This document shows positions 43,601 through 46,189 of a DNA stretch of 46,189 nt, one piece after another (position 1 is the stretch's first letter; each line of letters begins with the position of its first letter). The DNA comes from CAYVBW01 sp964449995. Its GTDB lineage: Bacteria; Patescibacteriota; Microgenomatia; UBA1400; PJMF01. Both the position numbers and the translations under genes were made by a program. The notes under the pieces are model-generated. The model did not search any database and was not told the origin of the DNA. It saw only the letters and a program-made list of their open reading frames with translations. The stretch covers positions 1 through 46,189 of the forward strand of contig CAYVBW010000003.1 of assembly GCA_964449995.1 (NCBI GenBank), given 5' to 3'.

Positions 43601-44594
43601 ACCTAGTTTATTGGGTAATTTATTGGGCAACTCTGCCTCAGTAAACGGCAACGAAGTGGTGGCCATTGTTGATAGCGCCGGCTATGAAGCTACTGGCAGC
43701 AGCGACTTGCGCAAAACTGTAGCAGAATTAAACTTATCTGACGACGATGTGGTTATTGCTCCAGCTGCAGCTTATATTAATCAATATTTAGAAGTTAACG
43801 GCACGGCTTACGTTAACGACAGCCTAGCAGTCAACAATTACATTGTGACTGGCGATGGGTTAAAAATGGCTGCTAACGTAGGCATGGCCTCTATTGATTA
43901 TGTTAGTAAAACCGATCCTAGCTCCTCTACTTTATACATCCAGCCTTCAGGTATGGGTAGAATCAACTTAATGGCAGGAGTGATGTCAATCGATGCCACT
44001 GGTCAAGTTACTATAGTCGGAGATATGAGAATTATCGGAGATGCCAGTGTTGATGGCAATTTATCTGCCAACACCCTACTCACCAACTTGATTGAAGCTA
44101 ACGATTACGACCAGCCCACTCAAATCAAGCTAGGTGCTTACACTGACGAATACGGTAATGTGATTTACGGAGAGGTAGCCGGCGATGCGACTGAGTCTGC
44201 CCAGATCAAACACTCTCGACTGGAAATTATTGATGAAAGTGGCTCCCCTGTTGCTACTATCAGCGCTACTGGTCGAGCCGAGTTTGCAGACGGATTAGGC
44301 ATCGGGCAGGAAGACTTATCTGAAAGCGACACCACAGAAACGATCACTGACAAAACTTCAGGTCGCGCTCAGCTAAAATCAGGAGAAACCCATATCGTAA
44401 TCCGCTCTAGCAAAATCACCCGCAACAGCCAGATCTTTGTCACGCCTTTGGGATCAACAAATAATCAGGTACTTTATATAAAATCTCAAGTGGCGAATGA
44501 TCCAACAACTCAGGATGTGGAAGGATTGTTTGTGGTAGGTTTTGACAGACCAGCAATTTCAGATGTCATGTTTAACTGGTGGATTGTCAATTAG
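34632..44594 (+). CDS. Giant fibre-like surface protein with integrase SAM-like head
   Basis: 3320 residues. Residues ~96-183 match the core-binding SAM-like domain of tyrosine recombinases (FLLALQKENCSQSTIKNYRSDISQFI...GLKSSTIKRKFSSVIQFGLWLKNEGLL), but no catalytic R-H-R-Y domain follows. A Lys-rich linker (200-330) leads to one membrane helix (~334-355), placing the head inside and the rest outside. Outside: LSFQGRLTDPGQNPI... domain (~380-480), an array of about 17 GIGTT-P motifs (~570-2280), a jelly-roll/CBM-like module (~2295-2461), a region like the G2-type domain of fibre proteins (TDLAEMVPA...VALAGRVPVKVS, ~2466-2570), a coiled or pentapeptide-like stalk (~2690-2960) and a conserved-looking tip ending FNWWIVN. 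The GTG start has AAAAAGGA 13 bases upstream; the in-frame stop just before it excludes earlier starts. Probably an adhesin or attachment fibre. Confidence 0.85.
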   Translation: MTAQQRYISSVLTAFSTFLENLDPKKLTNDSDRSKKDLKIESQKLLIKFLNWKKQFTSWSPEEIEQFVADNKLETKNEPAAVTILTQFVNDYPPLQTNMFLQEFLLALQKENCSQSTIKNYRSDISQFIQSSAAKTIDSLLTKTKLDAFSLEQKQKGLKSSTIKRKFSSVIQFGLWLKNEGLLSDPPQWLEVGYVYELEEKKGEKNQKEEQEKIVAVARVKKKIQPEEATQLAKKAPSKQKAIPAKAITVQPGKRNLLNLKDKKTKSGQEVISTTNTNSTKPSALRNQEKRAQVKSGLSQLSTKISDDIKEKFNQTFNQAKQTASQAKQATALNILPYINLAIIILFFLGLGSLGYKQLITNAPFQYAFPSTPTPPGRTLSFQGRLTDPGQNPITQDSDMVFILYDALTAGTTLWTSNTCTIEPDQDGIFTVGLGDTTECGPAIPDGVFTENPNVWLEVAVEGETLAPRQPIRTVAYAINAETLQGYPLAADTGATNNTVLAMNSSGEVLLGETNPKIEATGTSLTLEAKSLLLNATGGTADIQLTATNEISLISSTGLVNLNNLLYVEDSTGGIGIGTTEPGTAKLAVMGGNMGIGTTTPSEKLHVEGGGIRLGSTSDANNVLDTAAASGAPSGNLYWGNRQLVDSANIGNFGVASVTNSDGTLTISPTTGDVIASLNLANANTWTGAQTFNDLTIADTNVSLTGASTNFASTGNISFNTNQLFINQSSGNVGVGTTGPNFKLDITVSGDGDGVNIKNPTSDGTIESAGFQLKNNQGGDGSFFKLYSENTGVSALNSLLYIKNSVGSISFLANTGSSIGFGIGNTAANADDLVIASTGNVGIGTTEPKVKLEIAGDTGFTWFDSDSRAKANATTGGSFAVFTPSVFGVDGTHNSGLAIDGSYSSLTSTINIKAFGVYTGSYRSNLAFHTTNGTSINEAMRINHLGNVGISTTTPGEILDVVGNVQFSGALMPSGNAGVSSYVLTSAGTGSAPTWTDPSTLGTNYWQRNSNTLSPATITDAISVGSTTPSSALFYVPGTTNNDAYFNLGTGNVGIGTTTPGSALSVVGAIRSSSLSAGGIVKAAATTGELEIATAGTDYEVPLTFESGLTRSANTVRLGGALTQATDIPLSGHDLTFSGASGNIGIGTTTPANRLSITGDADITGNLGIGTTTPGYKLDIAGTGTLFRIASGGTDLFTVTDSLITSNLPHTFTSSGDVSMAYNLYFTNQLSSKIESYGPFSIIAGEPHESNNLTLKTFNAGRLLVESSNFWVDYNNVGIGTTTPSEKLHVEAGGIRLGSTSDANNVLDTAAASGAPSGNLYWGNRQLVDSANIGNFGVASVTNSDGTLTISPTTGDVIASLNLANANTWTGAQTFNDLTIADTNVSLTGASTNFASTGNISFNTNQLFINQSSGNVGIGTTSPERKLEITGGSSDGIKISGSSVMETYFTAERWTLRNIYTGAGWARPLMQFEDAAASSYFQIGGYGSGQSFYYGYIGNAYNDAVLKWKTDGSFGVNLSSTTHPSHPFQVGANSLVVNSSNNVGIGLTNPSRELQVNGGIRASDYYSSDNTAGATSTVSGLVFKNGLYTSGSISGVDDYDHWKIAADGTAGTEEVGSGDTVTITGHTAITATRATRNISISVTDGSITNTQLEYNTGQHLTTTSSPTFSKLTLSSTDNNTIDLSGNTAGITFSNALGGTNQIITAGNSHLALMPHGTGNVGVGTTSPGTDLDVVGTGRFSSTLTASNGLTLTTGALNLTSTSGALSLSGLSASSISTGANNLTITAGNFNTTSTGINSTAIGATTRSTGAFTTLAANSTVTFSDISGATETDALMINSSGVLSKRTLSAVAFDGFTEVDPTWEGDANLTSDIGRTGNVGIGTTTPNAKLEISGDIRLRGDLWFRDAHRYLGTQTNHNLYFRTNNANRMTILSGGDVGIGITTPSEKLQVSGNIWTHDSWIGGQTLYVGSGMAASGQNGPQDKFYGNAELNFSTSTGKKINFLDGWNKDIYVTTSLLRIRNHESGASNQYIEILSDTGSNARIDLGSFNDDGDVITPQLSVRTGTGNVGISTTNPISILDITQSGNTSQVHIGAANTGMFLSSGLDSQFTITGGAKRLSNGDWEARATTASHIGSFDGNISFVKATGLTVGNTFSWDETMRIHHSGNVGIGTTNPRSILNIKGGGLGIGSGDAISTTDGARRSIQIASDTSYGGTYDDHSGYLMYSTMPGGWGTAQLHFARSTNWGTYDSSPTLSLSGQNVGIGTTDPFTNLHVDGGTYIDGDLGLGKNQHHALGKNPSMVPNWSFEVQNTPGSYPDGWESWGGTGSYSAYRSATWRRHGDYSFALQANNSSSHVNARSACIPVTGSTTYQHALSIRSSASTNKGLVWRMTEFKDARCTSGSYIRDRELIAFDAGVSTSWTQHTNTSSSTHSNTRGVKIHIHNYFPNVAATFYIDRIVMRESAYNNTDLAEMVPAANENITQADIVTIDKETGKVKLATKPHDPSLFGIVSTEPAIVLHSENEDMPKATVALAGRVPVKVSTSNGQISSGDPITSSNLPGIGTKATQAGTIIGNAMESTQEWNEDVCPPVSSLGDIEWPRDDGLNPEKPCFRLPDGTYVGKVVVFVNTSWSDSQVYLTDTGGIRIIGEVKDGIERYQLQDEDGKIIHRVGAFSEAAIARLRAGLVETSKVVAENADVAKANINNLTAQTFQSTSGTINKLTTNTLKSAKATIEELTTQRVKIGNFFLTEKDGKLQIQDKDQQTVATIDQDGNTQLTGNLTAQGTISSPESSTTSSTTSTKLAELIADEIQAGKITVDNLTTEGLTATGSSKLAQLMAENVELETLLAQEVQTSSLQAEAIQTTDLTATGSSRLAQLMSDDVETEDLTAQNAQIAQADISNADINTARINELEISQELRAQASRFEQLESKLADFERIQADTAHIISGHIDQATFNQADFGSATFDTATISGTLYADVIAGFEEKVAQAFRQPSLLGNLLGNSASVNGNEVVAIVDSAGYEATGSSDLRKTVAELNLSDDDVVIAPAAAYINQYLEVNGTAYVNDSLAVNNYIVTGDGLKMAANVGMASIDYVSKTDPSSSTLYIQPSGMGRINLMAGVMSIDATGQVTIVGDMRIIGDASVDGNLSANTLLTNLIEANDYDQPTQIKLGAYTDEYGNVIYGEVAGDATESAQIKHSRLEIIDESGSPVATISATGRAEFADGLGIGQEDLSESDTTETITDKTSGRAQLKSGETHIVIRSSKITRNSQIFVTPLGSTNNQVLYIKSQVANDPTTQDVEGLFVVGFDRPAISDVMFNWWIVN
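36414..36833 (+). repeat. Internal duplication of the giant gene, copy 1
   Basis: 420 bases nearly identical (four differences by eye) to 38463-38882, exactly 2049 bases or 683 codons away. It encodes a GIGTTTPSEKLHVE unit and the following domain. Confidence 0.95.
38463..38882 (+). repeat. Internal duplication of the giant gene, copy 2
   Basis: Partner of 36414-36833. The flanks differ completely, so the boundaries are sharp on both sides. Confidence 0.95.
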
Positions 44595-44618
44595 TGGTAT
44601 TTGGTATCTGGTATTTGG
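44594..44618 (+). repeat. Heptamer repeat element, copy 12 (short), left arm of an inverted pair
   Basis: 25 bases starting in the TAG stop of the giant gene. They match the reverse complement of 44681-44705 at 24 of 25 positions. The pair encloses 62 bases and could form a long hairpin between convergent genes. Confidence 0.8.
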
Positions 44619-44665
44619 CATGTTTTTATGGGCTTGTTAGTAATTTCAAGCTCTATGGTAGATTT

Positions 44666-44711
44666 CACCACCGGGCTATACCAAATAACAGATACCAAAT
44701 ACCACAGTACC
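44666..44711 (-). repeat. Heptamer repeat element, copy 13, the only one in reverse orientation
   Basis: Read on the minus strand: GTGGTATTTGGTATCTG, another unit, then GGTATAGCCCGGTGGTG. It lies just before the end of the Phd-like gene and faces copy 12. Confidence 0.85.
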
Positions 44712-44716
44712 ACCCC

Positions 44717-45232
44717 TTATCGGTCCATCAGCAGCTTAATCCTCTTGCGGATCACCTCAACTCTTTCATCCTGCTGACTAACCTCGTCTTCTGATTTCTC
44801 TGCAGATTGCTTTTTTGACAAATCTGACAATTTTTGCAAAGCCTGTAAAACTGATTCTGGCTGATACTGTTCAAGATTATCAACCGCTGGTTGCTTCTTG
44901 GCTGGAGTTGATGCTTCTTTAGTCGGTTGGGTTGAAGCTTCAGCTGGAGCTGTTTCTGCTTTATCAGACTTAACTGGAGCTGAAGTTTCAACTTGTTCTG
45001 GACTAGCTTCAGCTATTGTTTTTTTAACTTCCTGCTCAGCCTGAACAAATTCCTGTTCTTGTCTAGAATCTTGTACTGTTTGCTTGCCCTCAACAGTGAC
45101 AGGCACCAGTTTAGCCACTACTTCTCCGTAGCGTTCAATTAAAAACTCTTGGTGTTGATACTCTACCTTACTAATTAAGTCTGAAAAATTGTTGCGTGCC
45201 TCAGAGGCGGGAATGGTTTGAGCTTGTGCCAT
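44717..45232 (-). CDS. Phd/YefM-type antitoxin-like protein with long Ala/Glu-rich extension
   Basis: 171 residues, twice the usual antitoxin length. Residues 1-50 match the Phd/YefM DNA-binding fold (TIPASEARNNFSDLISKVEYQHQEFLIERYGEVVAKLVPV). Residues ~55-125 are low-complexity Glu/Ala/Pro/Thr/Lys, and the end (~125-171) is a charged helix (SVLQALQKLSDLSKK...VEVIRKRIKLLMDR). No toxin gene adjoins it: the downstream space holds repeats and the upstream pair is a complete VapBC. It may be a stand-alone regulator. The promoter carries an inverted repeat overlapping the start codon, fitting self-repression. Confidence 0.75.
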   Translation of the reverse strand: MAQAQTIPASEARNNFSDLISKVEYQHQEFLIERYGEVVAKLVPVTVEGKQTVQDSRQEQEFVQAEQEVKKTIAEASPEQVETSAPVKSDKAETAPAEASTQPTKEASTPAKKQPAVDNLEQYQPESVLQALQKLSDLSKKQSAEKSEDEVSQQDERVEVIRKRIKLLMDR

Positions 45233-45267
45233 AGTTTGAAATAATAGTTGTTATTAATCTCAAACTA
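45232..45267 (-). promoter_or_regulatory. Operator-like inverted repeat over the Phd-like promoter
   Basis: TAGTTTGA (45232-45239) and TCAAACTA (45260-45267) are perfect 8-base arms. On the minus strand TATTAT (45246-45241) lies between them, 8 bases before the ATG, and TTGACA lies at 45290-45285. Binding of the Phd-like protein here would block its own transcription. Confidence 0.55.
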
Positions 45268-45303
45268 CGACAACTCGTACAAAATGTCAAATAGAAAAAT
45301 CAG

Positions 45304-45690
45304 CTAACTATGTTTCATTCTCTCGTCAAAAGTTAAAATCTTTTGTTGATACACTTGATTCCAACTTAATAAATAACTATCAACAAAGTGAAAACCTTGC
45401 TGATAGAATGGCCACAAGTTTTGTAAAACCAATCTTTGATTTACCCGTAACCAACGTTGCCCCAGCAATACCTGAAATTTTTGAGCTATCTCGTCTCTAT
45501 CAACTTTATAAAATGACTCTAAAACAAAACAACACTCTGCTATGACCAAAGGCACAATAAATAAATTAATCCTGCCCTTTTGAGCCAAGCGAAACCATTT
45601 TTTTGCCTGGTTAAATTGTTGAGGTTGGTCTTTGACTAAAAACCTCAATATTATATTTGTATCTACAATTGTTTGAGAAGGCTGATTCAT
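45304..45690 (-). CDS. vapC: VapC-type PIN-domain ribonuclease toxin
   Basis: 128 residues, normal for VapC. The acidic residues of the PIN active site are present: D10 in TIVDTN, E52 in VIAECCFVLE, D104 in FVDSYLL and D122 in TFDERM. VapC toxins cut specific RNAs, often initiator tRNA or 23S rRNA, when freed from their antitoxin. The vapB gene lies 27 bases upstream on the same strand, the standard order of antitoxin then toxin. Confidence 0.9.
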   Translation of the reverse strand: MNQPSQTIVDTNIILRFLVKDQPQQFNQAKKWFRLAQKGRINLFIVPLVIAECCFVLESFYKVDRDEIAQKFQVLLGQRWLRVNQRLVLQNLWPFYQQGFHFVDSYLLSWNQVYQQKILTFDERMKHS

Positions 45691-45717
45691 TCTCTTAATA
45701 ATTAACTAATGAAGGTT

Positions 45718-45960
45718 TTATGGTTTTGACCAATCTTTACTAAATGTCTTTCTGGCTTGCCTCAGCTCTTTGTCGGTCAAGCTTATGTCGCTTTTTAAAC
45801 TGCCTGCCAAATCATCAAACGACAACTGCGGCTTAATAATAATCGAGTTATCTTTCTTTTTAATAACAGCTTTAACCGCACCAGTAATACCAAAAGCCTG
45901 GCGTATTTCTTGAGGAATAGTAATTTGTCCTTGACTGGTGATTGACACAACTTTTTGCAT
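45718..45960 (-). CDS. vapB: VapB-type antitoxin with AbrB/SpoVT fold
   Basis: 80 residues from the ATG at 45960; a TTG at 45981 is in frame but would add seven residues unlike other members. The N terminus is a swapped-hairpin AbrB domain: KVVSITSQGQITIPQEIRQAFGITGAVKAVIKKKDNSIIIKP. The C-terminal part (LSFDDLAGSLKSDISLTDKELRQARKTFSKDW) resembles the segment that wraps the PIN toxin. It both neutralises VapC and represses the operon in known pairs. Confidence 0.88.
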   Translation of the reverse strand: MQKVVSITSQGQITIPQEIRQAFGITGAVKAVIKKKDNSIIIKPQLSFDDLAGSLKSDISLTDKELRQARKTFSKDWSKP

Positions 45961-46107
45961 AATAAAGTTATTAACTGACAATTAGCTGAATGCTTGCTAG
46001 TTATTTCTCTTATTTGTTTAATAAGTCACTACCAACAATAAATTTCAAACTACAATAATGATAACAAAAAAAATAATGAAGTCTAGAATTACATTATAAT
46101 TAACTCA

Positions 46108-46185
46108 AAATAAATTCGCAAATTAATACAGTAATAGATATGAGCTCATTTCTGAGGGGTTTCACCCCTCAGCGTTTTGTCTTGC
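46108..46185 (+). repeat. Second dispersed repeat family, copy 2, with intact hairpin
   Basis: Partner of 6152-6230. Here the core is a perfect 8-bp hairpin CTGAGGGG/CCCCTCAG with loop TTTCA (46152-46172), followed by GCGTTTTGTCTTG; ATGAGCTCAT lies at 46140-46149. The copy may continue beyond the window. Confidence 0.75.
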
Positions 46186-46189
46186 TTTG

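Noticed and set aside
45961..45981. TTG start for vapB
   Set aside because: The added residues do not match AbrB-type antitoxins, which normally begin directly before KVVSITSQGQ; the ATG at 45960 fits.

Overview
The window looks like part of a chromosome of a Candidate Phyla Radiation (Patescibacteria) bacterium, possibly of the Microgenomates group; the lineage is an inference. The grounds are: an AT-rich sequence; a reduced gene style (ThrRS without a TGS domain, a shortened L1, lysine-rich tails on L1 and L7/L12); a giant surface protein with an integrase-like cytoplasmic head; a split ComEC; and tRNA genes without an encoded CCA end. TGA acts as a stop (rplK ends in TGA), so the TGA=Gly code of Gracilibacteria/Absconditabacteria does not apply.

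Layout. 1-5966: transcription/translation block nusG(partial)-rplK-rplA, then thrS on the other strand and an unknown gene, then a strong promoter, an L10-type leader, rplJ-rplL and a terminator. 5967-6759: non-coding, with palindromes, one copy of a second repeat family, DnaA-box-like motifs and a possible operator before a small HTH gene (6760). 7080-13802: cell-envelope block: WecG/TagA-type glycosyltransferase, murL-murD2 (the alternative route that places D-Glu in peptidoglycan), a divergent MreB-like protein with degraded nucleotide-binding motifs, and a PEGA/beta-propeller membrane protein. 13895-15647: two tRNA genes, a small LysM lipoprotein-like gene with its own strong terminator, and an unknown protein. 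15679-24731 (minus strand): ndk, an M16 peptidase, a DNA-uptake locus (comEA, comEC membrane part, separate metallo-beta-lactamase part) and leuS. 24906-32578: a cluster of membrane-anchored and secreted surface proteins resembling the DUF916/WxL partnership known from Firmicutes. 33199-44594: a PaaX-like protein, a 690-base AT-rich gap and a 3320-residue fibre-like surface protein. 44717-45960: a Phd-like orphan antitoxin and a VapBC pair.

The most unusual structure is a family of intergenic elements made of tandem 7-base units (GGTATTT and variants) followed by two conserved boxes (GCCCRGTGGTG and ACTCAGTTTTTAAA). I count at least a dozen copies. All but one lie in the same orientation whatever the direction of neighbouring genes. 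They often abut or supply the stop codon (usually TAG) of the upstream gene, and one pair of copies shares an attached signal-peptide coding segment. A second, palindromic family has copies near both ends of the window.

Taken together the genes deal with translation, wall building, DNA uptake and a large surface apparatus. All functions are deduced by reading motifs by eye; no database search was possible.
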